Positions 13,886 to 22,311 of a stretch of DNA of 25,948 nucleotides are shown here, piece after piece. The notes beneath the pieces were generated by a model. It did not search any database and had not been told where the DNA came from. It saw nothing but the letters and a program-made list of their open reading frames with translations. Source of the DNA: JANRKG01 sp033763635 (GTDB taxonomy: Bacteria > Cyanobacteriota > Cyanobacteriia > GCF-001939115). Numbering within the stretch: position 1 is the first letter of the stretch; each line of letters opens with the position of its first letter. A program made the translations under genes and the position numbers. The stretch is from positions 1 through 25,948 of the forward strand of contig JANRKG010000348.1 of NCBI GenBank assembly GCA_033763635.1, given 5' to 3'.

Positions 13886-15100
13886 TTAGCGGGCGATCGT
13901 AATCTCCTGAGTTGCAGCCCACTGACGCAAGTCCTGGCGGTTGATCGCCGCAGCCATCAGGTCAGGGAAACGATCGGGGGAACAGGCAAAGGCCGGAACC
14001 CCAAGGGAAGCCATGAAATGGGTATTGTCATGGTCGTAACAGGGGGAACCTTCATCATTGAGGGCTAGGAGTGTAATCAGTTGCACCCCTGATGCAACAA
14101 TGGACTTGATTCGCTTTCGCATCTCGCTTTGATTTCCCCCTTCATACAAATCACTGATTAGCACCAGAATGGTTTCTTGAGGCTGCTGAATCAAACCCTG
14201 ACAGTAGGCCAGTGCCTGGTTAATATCCGTTCCCCCTCCTAACTGTGTCCCGAATAGCACCTCCACCGGATCTTGCAGCATTTCTGTTAGATCCACCACT
14301 GCCGTATCAAACACCACCATGCGCGTTTGAACTGCGGGAAGGGATGCCAGCACAGCACTAAAAATTCCGGCGTAGACAACAGAGGTAGCCATTGAACCGC
14401 TCTGATCCACACATAAAATAATGTCCCGCAGGGAAGACCGTTTTCGTCCGTACCCAATGCGAAGTTCTGGAATAATGGTTTGGTATTCGGGTTGATAATG
14501 CTTCAAATTTGCCCGGATGGTGCGGTTCCAGTCAATCTCTTGATGGCGGGGGCGACGGTTTCGGGTCGCCCGATTCAGGCTACCGAGAACAGCCTGTCGA
14601 GTGGGGTTTTCTAACTTACGAAGCAGTTCATCCACGACCCGCCGCACCACAATTCGGGCCGTTTCCTTTGTCTTACTGGGCATAACATTGCTCAGGGAGA
14701 GCAAGTTTGATACCAGATGCACATCCGGTTCCACCGCTTCTAACATTTCCGGTTCCAATAACAGTTGATGCAGATGCAGCCGCTCCATTGCGTCCTGTTG
14801 CATCACCTTTACAACCGAGGTCGGAAAGTAGGTGCGAATATCCCCTAACCAACGGGCCACTTTGGGAGAAGACCCTCCCAACCCACCGGAGCGTTCGCCC
14901 CCGTACAGCGCTTCTAACACCTGATCGATCGCCTGGTCTTGAGGGTTGAGCTTGAACGGTTCCCCGTCTCCGTCTCCAGGTTGCGTGCCATTTCCCGATT
15001 GACAAATGCCATCGGCAGCACCCCCTCCGAGAATCAGTCTCCAGCGACGGAGACGTTCGGTGAGGAGTGGGGATTGAGTGGGAGGGGTTGGGGAAGTCAT
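13886..15100 (-). CDS. VWA-domain protein of a MoxR/VWA cluster
   Basis: A 404-residue protein whose C-terminal half (about 225-390) is a von Willebrand A domain with an intact metal-ion-dependent adhesion site: DQSGS (D232, S234, S236), the threonine in GGGTDI (T291) and the aspartate in ISDLYEGG (D317). The N-terminal half is helical, with an insert rich in Gly and Asp (GNGTQPGDGDGEP). No signal peptide or membrane helix is present, so it is cytoplasmic. Such VWA proteins act as adaptors for MoxR-type AAA ATPases, which remodel or activate metalloproteins and complexes. Here it is the last gene of a five-gene set and follows the DUF5682-type gene after 78 bases that contain two GGCAGAGGGCA repeats. 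The length and organisation resemble YehP of E. coli. Confidence 0.88.
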   Translation of the reverse strand: MTSPTPPTQSPLLTERLRRWRLILGGGAADGICQSGNGTQPGDGDGEPFKLNPQDQAIDQVLEALYGGERSGGLGGSSPKVARWLGDIRTYFPTSVVKVMQQDAMERLHLHQLLLEPEMLEAVEPDVHLVSNLLSLSNVMPSKTKETARIVVRRVVDELLRKLENPTRQAVLGSLNRATRNRRPRHQEIDWNRTIRANLKHYQPEYQTIIPELRIGYGRKRSSLRDIILCVDQSGSMATSVVYAGIFSAVLASLPAVQTRMVVFDTAVVDLTEMLQDPVEVLFGTQLGGGTDINQALAYCQGLIQQPQETILVLISDLYEGGNQSEMRKRIKSIVASGVQLITLLALNDEGSPCYDHDNTHFMASLGVPAFACSPDRFPDLMAAAINRQDLRQWAATQEITIAR

Positions 15101-15178
15101 AGAGGTAAAAAGGCAGAGGGCAGAAGGGGATAGGGTTGGGGGGAAGTTGTAGGTGAAAGGCAGAGGGCATGATGCATG

Positions 15179-17572
15179 TCAGGAAATACTGATTCCTAAG
15201 AGTTGGGTGATGAGTGGGAGAATCGCATCAGCCCGATCGCGGTCAAATTCACTGTCTGCCTGGGAAGTCCCCATCCGCAACTCCTGCCCTCCAGCTTGGC
15301 GAACTTGCTCTCCCATTTGGCGACGTTCTGCGGCGGAAAAGGTGGAAAAGGTTCGTCGCACCAGCGGGAGGACAGTGGTAAAGGTATCGGGGGGCAGTTG
15401 CATCACCCAACTATCTAACACCTGCCAGAGATCGGGGTTGTGCAACAGCAACAGGCCACTGCCCGACAGAAACCCCTCAACCCAGGCGGCGCATCGGGCG
15501 GGATCGTTCGCTGTAGAGAGGGCTAACCCTAACTGACGCGCAGTATCCTCTACCTGAAAGATTCCCGCTTCAAAGAGCAAGCGACAGCAACGCCCCGCAA
15601 TCAAGCCATGTAACCCCTGCTGGTCTGCCAACTTGACCAGCACTTGATGCCACATCTCCAGGGATGCCGATTGCTGGAGAAGGCCAATCGCCCCGTGCAC
15701 GGAAATGAGTAAGGGATACAGATTGGCGGCGGCATCATCATCCAGGGAAGCAACTGCCACAGGCAACCCGACACAAATTCGAGTCACCAGACCCTCAACG
15801 ACCTGTCCGACGACTTCCGTTTCAAACTGGCGGACGGTGCCATAGCGTAATACATTGACCAGAGGAGGCAGGGCTGCGAGTAAGTGGTTCATATCACTGG
15901 AGATCGCTGCCTCTGCTTGCAAGCGCGTCAGCAGGTGAGCAGTGGCCTGGGGCAGATTTGCCAGGAGGGAGTGATCAATCAGGGTGGTTAAGCTGGGCAG
16001 ATTCGCTGTATTGGACTCATTGCACATCCAGGCCGTCGCAGCCGTCTCCAGGGTATTACCCCAGATGCCCACCTCGATTAACCGAATGGCAATTTCTGGT
16101 CGCCATTTCAACCGCCAGGATTCGCGGAAGGTGCCTTTGCCGCTATTGCCAAAGGTTTGCAGCTTGCCCCAGGGCAGATCGAGGGCCACGAGGCGATGGA
16201 GCAGGTGCGATCGTTCCAAATCAAAGGGCTTACGCAAATCCAGATCCAGGGTGGTTTCGGTCGCATCCGGTTTCAGGCGTAATCGCTTTTGCTGGCGCTG
16301 GAGGTCTTGCTGGAGCGGCACCATCGGGGTTTCGTCGGGCACTTTGCCGAGCCGTTCCCCTACAATCAGGCGATCGTGGATGAGTTGCATGGGCAGGGGG
16401 TCGCCAAAACAGAGAACCGTCTGGGTGGCTTCGTTCAGGTCGGCTAAGTCGGGACGGGGACGATCGCGCAAGGCTGCCAGGGTTTCGGCGAGTCGCACCG
16501 CTTCAATCACACTGGCAGAAGAGGCATCCAGGTCTTGTTTCCGCAGGAGTTGCGCCACCTGAGTCAGCCAGCGAATGGAACTGTCCATTGAATTGGCAAC
16601 TGAATGGGCGATCGTTCCTTCGTTTCCTTGCTTCTGGCTGCGCTCTCCCTGCTTCCAGAGATGCTGATACCAGCCCGGAGATTCAATGCCAGCCCCATAA
16701 CCACTACTGATGGATAAGCGCCCATAGGTCCAGGGAACCCAGGTAGCATCCACTTTGCATTTGGGTAATCCCTTAAGAAGGGCCGTATCCTCCTTTACAG
16801 GAGCGGGATTGACCAGAGCGGGAGCATGCCAAGCACCACACACGACCGCAATTTTCTGAAACCCTTCCTTCTCCGCTTCCCGGATGGTTTTCCGCATGTA
16901 GGCTTCCCGGTAAGGCTCGATTGGATCTTCCCAGGTTTTCTCAGTCTTCACTTCGGAACGTAGAACAGACATAGCTTCTAGAATGGCAGCAAACAGTTCT
17001 GTGCTATCCTGCCGCTGTTCCACGAGATGTTCCCACCAGCGTTCCCCATCCCTGTATCCGGTAGCTTGCGCCAGGAGGCTTAACGGATCAACCCGATATA
17101 GGGGCGGGAGATTCGCTTCCTCCTTGGGTTCCTCTAGACGATCGGCTATTGCACTATCAGGTGATTGGGAGGACTCCGGGGGAGCGGTGACTTCGGCTTC
17201 TGAAGGCGGGGATGGTTCCGGGCGATCGGCCTCTGGGGAGCATTCCCCCTGGTTCATGGCAAACCGATGGGCCTGGGGCAAGTCCATAAACCGGACGGGA
17301 ATTTGCTGTTGCAGTCCATACCGAATGGCTTGCCATTCTGGAGAAAAAACAGCAAAGGGATAGTAAACTGCCTGGTGGGGATTGTCTGAAGCATAGACCA
17401 GAAGCGCCACCGGGGGCCGCATCTGGGCATGGATCAGGAAAGGCAATACCGCTTCACCATCGGGCGGACCCTCCACCAGGATGATATCGGGTTGCAGGGC
17501 TTCCAACGCTCGACCCAGACTCCGAGCCGAACCCGGCCCATGATGACGAATCCCAAAAACATGAGTTTTCAT
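15179..17572 (-). CDS. DUF5682-type large protein of the MoxR/VWA cluster
   Basis: A 797-residue cytoplasmic protein, fourth in the cluster. The N-terminal 280 residues have GIRHHGPGSARSL, then PDIILVEGPPDGE, FAVFSPEW and VVCGAWHAPAL. This order of a His-rich start, an acidic EGP after a strand, and a late GxxH resembles the TraB/ChaN/erythromycin-esterase-like fold, with two possible metal or catalytic His/Glu clusters. A charged Ser/Pro/Glu-rich linker (about 115-160) interrupts the domain. The rest is helical repeat-like, with many Leu/Ala helices. The start lies four bases after the stop of the MoxR gene, so the two are translationally linked. I match it to the DUF5682 family by the N-terminal pattern. 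YehM of E. coli is, as I recall, a member. Its reaction is unknown. Confidence 0.75.
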   Translation of the reverse strand: MKTHVFGIRHHGPGSARSLGRALEALQPDIILVEGPPDGEAVLPFLIHAQMRPPVALLVYASDNPHQAVYYPFAVFSPEWQAIRYGLQQQIPVRFMDLPQAHRFAMNQGECSPEADRPEPSPPSEAEVTAPPESSQSPDSAIADRLEEPKEEANLPPLYRVDPLSLLAQATGYRDGERWWEHLVEQRQDSTELFAAILEAMSVLRSEVKTEKTWEDPIEPYREAYMRKTIREAEKEGFQKIAVVCGAWHAPALVNPAPVKEDTALLKGLPKCKVDATWVPWTYGRLSISSGYGAGIESPGWYQHLWKQGERSQKQGNEGTIAHSVANSMDSSIRWLTQVAQLLRKQDLDASSASVIEAVRLAETLAALRDRPRPDLADLNEATQTVLCFGDPLPMQLIHDRLIVGERLGKVPDETPMVPLQQDLQRQQKRLRLKPDATETTLDLDLRKPFDLERSHLLHRLVALDLPWGKLQTFGNSGKGTFRESWRLKWRPEIAIRLIEVGIWGNTLETAATAWMCNESNTANLPSLTTLIDHSLLANLPQATAHLLTRLQAEAAISSDMNHLLAALPPLVNVLRYGTVRQFETEVVGQVVEGLVTRICVGLPVAVASLDDDAAANLYPLLISVHGAIGLLQQSASLEMWHQVLVKLADQQGLHGLIAGRCCRLLFEAGIFQVEDTARQLGLALSTANDPARCAAWVEGFLSGSGLLLLHNPDLWQVLDSWVMQLPPDTFTTVLPLVRRTFSTFSAAERRQMGEQVRQAGGQELRMGTSQADSEFDRDRADAILPLITQLLGISIS

Positions 17573-17576
17573 GGCG

Positions 17577-18713
17577 CTACATCATTTCTCGGCTAGCGCG
17601 GTACAGGTCTTTCCAACCATCCCGTTCTTTCACAACCGTTTCCAGATATTCTTTCCAAACGACCTGATCTTGTATTGGGTCTTTTACCACTGCCCCCACT
17701 AACCCAGACATCAGATCACTGGCTTTCAACACTCCATCACCAAAATGGGCGGAGAGGGCCATCCCACTGTTTACAACCGAAATCGCTTCTGCGGGGCTGA
17801 GGGTGCCTGTGGGAGATTTCAGTTTCGTTTTGCCGTCGAACGTCACCCCATCCCGCAATTCTCGAAAGATCGTGACAACCCGCTGAATTTCCTCCAGAGC
17901 TGGAACTTCCGCAGGGAGTTCCAGTGCCCGACCCAGACTTTCCACCCGTCGATGGACGATCTTCACTTCCTCCTCGATCGTATCGGGAACGGGCAAGATC
18001 ACGGTATTGAAGCGGCGTTTCAGCGCACTGGACAGTTCATTCACCCCTCGATCGCGATTATTCGCTGTGGCAATCACATTGAATCCCTTAGTGGCTTGTA
18101 CTTCAGTATTCAGTTCGGGAATCGGCAGAATTTTTTCAGACAGGATAGTAATCAGCGTGTCCTGCACATCCGACGGAATGCGCGTCAATTCTTCCACACG
18201 GGCAATCTTGCCATCGGTCATCGCCCGCATCATCGGACTCGCGACCAGGGCATCCATCGACGGTCCCTTGGCTAGCAACTGGGCATAGTTCCAACCATAG
18301 CGAATCGCTTCTTCACTGGTGCCAGCGGTGCCCTGGATCAGCAGCGTAGATTCACCCGAAATCGCCGCTGTCAGGTGCTCTGAAACCCAGGACTTCGCAG
18401 TGCCCGGAACACCATACAACAACAGGGCGCGATCGGTTGCTAGCGTAGCGATCGCCACTTCCATCAGGCGGCGATTGCCAATGTACTTGGGGGAAATCTC
18501 ACAGCCATTCTCCAGCGTTCCACCCATGAGATAAATCGACACGGCCCAGGGAGAGAGTTTCCAATTGGGGGGCCGTTGGCGAGTGTCAGCCTTGACTAAC
18601 TCTTCTAATTCGTGGGCAAACTGTTGTTCGGCATGCTCTCGCAGCAGGACGGTTGGCGATTGAGAATTGGGAGTTGAATGGGAAGATTGAGACTTCGATT
18701 TCATGGTTGCCAT
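17577..18713 (-). CDS. MoxR-family AAA+ ATPase
   Basis: ATPase of about 378 residues that would act as the motor of the cluster, probably remodelling a target together with the VWA protein. Motifs, numbered from the ATG at 18713, are Walker A GVPGTAKS (101-108), a Walker B segment IARVEELTR (170-178) in which the usual Asp-Glu pair is Glu-Glu, Sensor 1 IATANNRDRG (214-223) and the arginine-bearing SALKRRF (229-235). The loop between Walker B and Sensor 1 (ILSEKILPIPE) is typical of the MoxR group. The N-terminus before residue 40 is Ser-rich and disordered. I prefer the ATG at 18713, which has GGAAG upstream; a TTG at 18743 has no support. It follows the DUF5691-type gene after 65 bases and precedes the DUF5682-type gene by four. 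Subfamily YehL is my best guess. Confidence 0.88.
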   Translation of the reverse strand: MATMKSKSQSSHSTPNSQSPTVLLREHAEQQFAHELEELVKADTRQRPPNWKLSPWAVSIYLMGGTLENGCEISPKYIGNRRLMEVAIATLATDRALLLYGVPGTAKSWVSEHLTAAISGESTLLIQGTAGTSEEAIRYGWNYAQLLAKGPSMDALVASPMMRAMTDGKIARVEELTRIPSDVQDTLITILSEKILPIPELNTEVQATKGFNVIATANNRDRGVNELSSALKRRFNTVILPVPDTIEEEVKIVHRRVESLGRALELPAEVPALEEIQRVVTIFRELRDGVTFDGKTKLKSPTGTLSPAEAISVVNSGMALSAHFGDGVLKASDLMSGLVGAVVKDPIQDQVVWKEYLETVVKERDGWKDLYRASREMM

Positions 18714-18778
18714 TGTGATAACTTCCAGTGATACTTCTGACAAATTCTTGAACGGGGATGGAGATTCAGTAGTGGCTT

Positions 18779-20341
18779 CTATCCTCCATCTCCGGCAAAC
18801 GCCTCAGCCATCTCTTTTCGGAATAACAGGATGGCTACAAATTCCTCAATGCTGGGTGCCCAGGGAGAATCACGGGTAATGCATGATTGTAATTTCAGAA
18901 CTTCTGGAACGAGGGAAACAGGTAGACAGCGGGCGAATTCTTGAAGAACTGCTTTCAAGTCCCAAACGAGGTTGGAAAAAGTTGTGTGTTGGGTCATATA
19001 AGTTCCCAGGCGATCGAGGACAAGCTGGGCTAGTTCAACACTCCATTGCGGATAGCTATCCCGGAAAGACCAGAGGGTTAATAAATCATCCAGATTTTCC
19101 TGATTGGGTCTTAAAAGGCTAATTAGAAAAGCATTTTGGCGATCGGGTGGCATTTCCTCTAACAGGACCATTGGGTTTATATCGAGTAATGCCACATTTC
19201 TCTCAAACCGCTTCCCAATCATCCATTCCTGTAGAAGGGCTTCACTCCACTCAGCATCCTGCTGGCGTTTTGTTGCCCGTGCCCATCCATCTAACAAAAC
19301 CGCTTCCCATTGATGATATTTAGCAGCATTCACCAGTTCTGCAACCGGAATCCCCCCATTTGTCCAGACACTTAAGGGAGTCGCTGCGATCAATTGCAAG
19401 AGCCACCAGGCTTTTTCCCCCAAGATAGAAGCGAACTGCTGGGTTGGCTTTGACTCAATGCCATATTGCAGCAGGGACGGATCAAACTCAGTGGGTAAGT
19501 TGACCGTAATGCTCAAGGTCGGCTCACGGTTGAGGATGACATAGGATGTGGTGTGGGAAGTAATGAACTGGCAAAACTGAGAGGTCGGCAAACTGGCTAA
19601 CAAATCCGCTGCAACCCGGCGCACCTCCTTACTCCGATCGCCCAATGCCGCTGCTAAAAGCGGCTCGTCTGCGGAACTGAGTCCCGTTCGGAAGGTTGCC
19701 AAAAATTTTGACCGATCGCCCGCTGCTTCCTGCTTCCAGGTGGCCTGTAGCAGTTCCCTGGCCTTCTCAGGGTGAGTGGATCGTAAGGTTTGCAGATACA
19801 ACAAACGGGCGGCTTGATTTCCTGTTTCCCAATCTTCTGCTGTTGCCACTTCGATCGCATACTTCCAATCGGAGTTTTGGGTGGCAAGCCACCGTCCCCG
19901 CTGCCCTAAGACAGGTAACAGGATGGCCCGTAACCCTCCCTGCTGTCTCGCCAGATCCAGCAATTCCGGTAACTGAAGTTCTGGCACCCGTTGTCCGGCC
20001 TCTGCTGCTAGAGTGAACCACTCTGGTAGCAGAGCAGTGAACTGTCCTTGCAACATTTGCTGTAATAAACGGGCAGCACGTAGGCTACAGCGGGGCAGAT
20101 CGGTTCGATCGCAAGTTTCCTGCCTGGGAACCGAGTAAGGCGCTGGCAATCCCCCGGCTCGTTTATAGAGGGACAGGGTAGCTGCCGTCGTTAACAGAAC
20201 GGCTTCGGGAGATGGGGAATTGAGTTGGGAGAGTAATTTCCCCAACAGACCCGTTGCTGTAGGAACTGTAAACGGTTGCCGCTCCGTCCCCACCAGCGCG
20301 GTGGCCGCGACCTTTTGCCAAAGGGATTCATCCCAACCCAT
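18779..20341 (-). CDS. DUF5691-type helical-repeat protein
   Basis: About 520 residues, cytoplasmic, second in the cluster. It begins MGWDESLWQKVAATALVGTERQP, a start typical of the DUF5691 family, and continues with many leucine-rich helices (LLDLARQQGG, LLASLPTSQFC, LLEEMPPDRQ), suggesting an alpha-solenoid such as HEAT-like repeats. No catalytic motif is visible. The correct start is the ATG at 20341: it has GAGGAGG about seven bases upstream, and the gene then overlaps the end of the SWIM gene by 14 bases, indicating translational coupling. A longer frame to 20425 has an unlikely N-terminus. It ends 65 bases before the MoxR gene. Family name assigned from the N-terminal pattern and gene order; function unknown. 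Confidence 0.72.
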   Translation of the reverse strand: MGWDESLWQKVAATALVGTERQPFTVPTATGLLGKLLSQLNSPSPEAVLLTTAATLSLYKRAGGLPAPYSVPRQETCDRTDLPRCSLRAARLLQQMLQGQFTALLPEWFTLAAEAGQRVPELQLPELLDLARQQGGLRAILLPVLGQRGRWLATQNSDWKYAIEVATAEDWETGNQAARLLYLQTLRSTHPEKARELLQATWKQEAAGDRSKFLATFRTGLSSADEPLLAAALGDRSKEVRRVAADLLASLPTSQFCQFITSHTTSYVILNREPTLSITVNLPTEFDPSLLQYGIESKPTQQFASILGEKAWWLLQLIAATPLSVWTNGGIPVAELVNAAKYHQWEAVLLDGWARATKRQQDAEWSEALLQEWMIGKRFERNVALLDINPMVLLEEMPPDRQNAFLISLLRPNQENLDDLLTLWSFRDSYPQWSVELAQLVLDRLGTYMTQHTTFSNLVWDLKAVLQEFARCLPVSLVPEVLKLQSCITRDSPWAPSIEEFVAILLFRKEMAEAFAGDGG

Positions 20342-21656
20342 AACACTCCTCCTCGACCCACACCTGCAACGGAACCAGGGAACTTCCATTCCATTCCCCA
20401 AAAAGGGTGAGGGGATACCCCCCACTCAAGGCCAGCAGTTGCCAAACCTGTTTAGCATCCAGATGGGGAGAAAGGGGAATGAGCATTCCCTGCTCATCCC
20501 GAATAAACCCAATCCCCTGCTCCTGAAAGGGAACAACTGCTTGCAGCAACATGGGAAACTGCTCTAACCAGGGACACTGGGCAAACCCCTGATGATAGGT
20601 CCCGATCGCTTGATGAATGTTCATCCCTGGTGGATTTTGTTTCAGTAACACTGCTTCCTGACGGTTTTTAATCAGAGCACGTAAGGGGTAAGCACTGGGG
20701 TAAAACACCAGTTCAGCTTCCAGGCAGGTTCCTGGAAACAGACTGTACTCAAAGGGCTGCTTACCATGAGCAAACTCCAGGAGGAGGGCAAAGTTAGCTT
20801 TCCCTAAGCCATATAGCCAGGTACGGCGCACCTTGAGTCGTTCTTCCACTTCCGTCTGCTGCCCAACGACCAACCAGAGGTCTGCCTGGGCAGGTTCCTT
20901 TAAAACCTCATCCTGGTTCATTGTCCAGCCAATTTGGGTCCGCACATCGGCCTGGACACTTGGAGGTAAGCTTTCAAGATGGTGAAACCCTTCAGTCAGG
21001 AGATAGATTCCTCCCATCCGAGCCAAAAGCCGATCACTCCAACCCGTTCCAGAGTGAATGATCCCGGCACAATCACGGAGATGACGGGCCAATCCGGGAG
21101 CCTGAGCATCCACCATCCGGGCTGCGACGTTATCCCAGAACTGGTAGGATTCCTGGGGCACCGTCGCCAACCCCTGCCGGATGCGGTCCTCCAACCAGCG
21201 GCGCAATTCCTGCACCCCCGCACTCACCTTCTGCTGACGAGCCAGCGATCGTTTGGCCTGAGCCTCCGGGTCAGCGGCTTGCTGCTGTTGCTTTGCCTGT
21301 TTTTCCGCCTGCTTTTCAACCTTTTGCGATCGAGTTGCCAACCAGTCCGTGACCCAGGTAGGCGGATCTGTTTCCACAAATTCGGTCGGACTTTCTACCA
21401 ATATCAGAAACAGCCCTAAACCGTGCTTACAGGGAAACTTACGGCTGGGGCAACTACAGCGGAAGGCAGGTTCTCTTAAGTCAATCTGAGTACGGTAAGG
21501 ATCTTTGCCGCTGCCCTGACACTCTCCCCAAACAATCGAGGGACCACTCCCTAACGAAACCCACTTTCTCCGACTGGCGAGACCCCGCCCATTCTTTGCC
21601 GAAGCCGCATCGGGTGCCAGAGCCAATACTTGTTCTGCGGTCCATTGGACAGACAT
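20328..21656 (-). CDS. SWIM zinc-finger protein
   Basis: A 442-residue protein, first of the five-gene cluster. The SWIM zinc-binding motif CxCx(n)CxH is complete as FRCSCPSRKFPCKHGLGLF, with C67, C69, C76 and H78. SWIM domains are thought to mediate DNA or protein contacts. The region after it (about 110-145) is charged with Gln/Lys runs and is probably a coiled coil, followed by a helical half and a C-terminal beta-rich part. I start it at the ATG at 21656, four bases after GGAGG; the adjacent ATG at 21659 and a TTG at 21692 are less likely. Its end overlaps the next gene by 14 bases. It lies 64 bases after the arsR-type gene on the same strand. YehQ of E. coli has the same domain in the equivalent neighbourhood. 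Confidence 0.85.
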   Translation of the reverse strand: MSVQWTAEQVLALAPDAASAKNGRGLASRRKWVSLGSGPSIVWGECQGSGKDPYRTQIDLREPAFRCSCPSRKFPCKHGLGLFLILVESPTEFVETDPPTWVTDWLATRSQKVEKQAEKQAKQQQQAADPEAQAKRSLARQQKVSAGVQELRRWLEDRIRQGLATVPQESYQFWDNVAARMVDAQAPGLARHLRDCAGIIHSGTGWSDRLLARMGGIYLLTEGFHHLESLPPSVQADVRTQIGWTMNQDEVLKEPAQADLWLVVGQQTEVEERLKVRRTWLYGLGKANFALLLEFAHGKQPFEYSLFPGTCLEAELVFYPSAYPLRALIKNRQEAVLLKQNPPGMNIHQAIGTYHQGFAQCPWLEQFPMLLQAVVPFQEQGIGFIRDEQGMLIPLSPHLDAKQVWQLLALSGGYPLTLFGEWNGSSLVPLQVWVEEECYGLG

Positions 21657-21720
21657 CATCCCTCCAGGAATGATCTGAAAACAAATTTCCAAGAAATTTT
21701 CTTAGAAAAAACTTGAATGA

Positions 21721-22059
21721 CTAAGAGGATTTCCCCTCATCCCGACAGGGACGGGCTGGTACAATTGTACCCAATCGGCGGTATTCTGCCAAATATTGTT
21801 CTAACACTACAAACTGGGCAAGATTCAGACTGTAATAAATCCATCGTCCTTCCTGGCGCGTCCGCACTAATCCAGCTTCCTTCAAAGCCTTCAGATGAAA
21901 GGACAGCTTGGATTGGGTGACTTCCAGAGCTTCACACAAATCACAAACACAGAGTTCCTGATCTCGTAATAATTCTATGGTTTTGAGGCGCAGGGGGTCC
22001 GAAAGAGCATGGAACCCCGCCACGATCGTCGCCAAATCAGGGTTTAGGGCAGCAACCAT
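21721..22059 (-). CDS. arsR: ArsR-family repressor with arsenite-type cysteine motif
   Basis: A 112-residue winged-helix regulator of the ArsR/SmtB family. It contains FHALSDPLRLKTIELL, then ELCVCDLCEAL, the recognition helix region VTQSKLSFHLKALKEAGLV and the wing RQEGRWIYYSLN. The three cysteines of ELCVCDLC (C37, C39, C42) match the arsenite/antimonite-sensing site of the classic ArsR (C32, C34, C37 in E. coli), so it probably releases DNA on binding trivalent As or Sb. The start is the ATG at 22059; a TTG directly upstream is not needed. A candidate operator at 22075-22096 overlaps its promoter region. A PstS-like gene is divergent, and the MoxR/VWA cluster follows after 64 bases without an obvious terminator, so either could be under its control. 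No ars efflux or reductase gene is in the window. Confidence 0.9.
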   Translation of the reverse strand: MVAALNPDLATIVAGFHALSDPLRLKTIELLRDQELCVCDLCEALEVTQSKLSFHLKALKEAGLVRTRQEGRWIYYSLNLAQFVVLEQYLAEYRRLGTIVPARPCRDEGKSS

Positions 22060-22074
22060 CAATTTTATTTGAAA

Positions 22075-22096
22075 CAGATACTCCTATTATTATCTG
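22075..22096. promoter_or_regulatory. Candidate ArsR operator dyad
   Basis: CAGATA (22075-22080) and TATCTG (22091-22096) form a perfect dyad with a 10-base AT-rich spacer, 16 bases upstream of the arsR start. On the minus strand the spacer contains TAATAAT, a possible -10. This fits autorepression. A TTTATTTGAAA sequence beside it is repeated near 22258-22268 ahead of the divergent gene and could be a shared half-site. Confidence 0.4.
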
Positions 22097-22244
22097 CTCC
22101 TCAATCACTAGGTCAGGGATTCACAGAATAGATTAATTTTTGTTGAAGTATTTACCTAAAATATTAAAAATCTAAAAGAACAGAAATTCTATAGAAAGTC
22201 TTTCTCTTAAACTTCTCATTACCAGATAAACGACTACCCTTAAT

Positions 22245-22272
22245 TTGACAAAACAACTTTATTTGAAATGAT
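22245..22272 (+). promoter_or_regulatory. Candidate promoter of the PstS-like gene
   Basis: A consensus -35 TTGACA (22245-22250) is followed after 16 bases by AATGAT (22267-22272), a 4-of-6 match to the -10. The start codon is 40 bases further. The spacer contains the TTTATTTGAA motif also present next to arsR. I see no clear Pho box (the tandem 8-bp repeats bound by SphR/PhoB). Confidence 0.4.
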
Positions 22273-22311
22273 GAAGATATCTATTTTTTCATTTATTAGG
22301 ATAGGTCGGGT

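Noticed and set aside
15953..16562. Plus-strand ORFs of 140-190 codons opposite the DUF5682-type gene
   Set aside because: Arg/Ser-rich translations antisense to a well-supported 797-residue gene; no ribosome binding site or motif.
18743..20425. Upstream start codons at 18743 (MoxR) and 20425 (DUF5691-type)
   Set aside because: They are TTG or lack a ribosome binding site, and the extra residues have no family character. ATGs at 18713 and 20341 have good ribosome binding sites.
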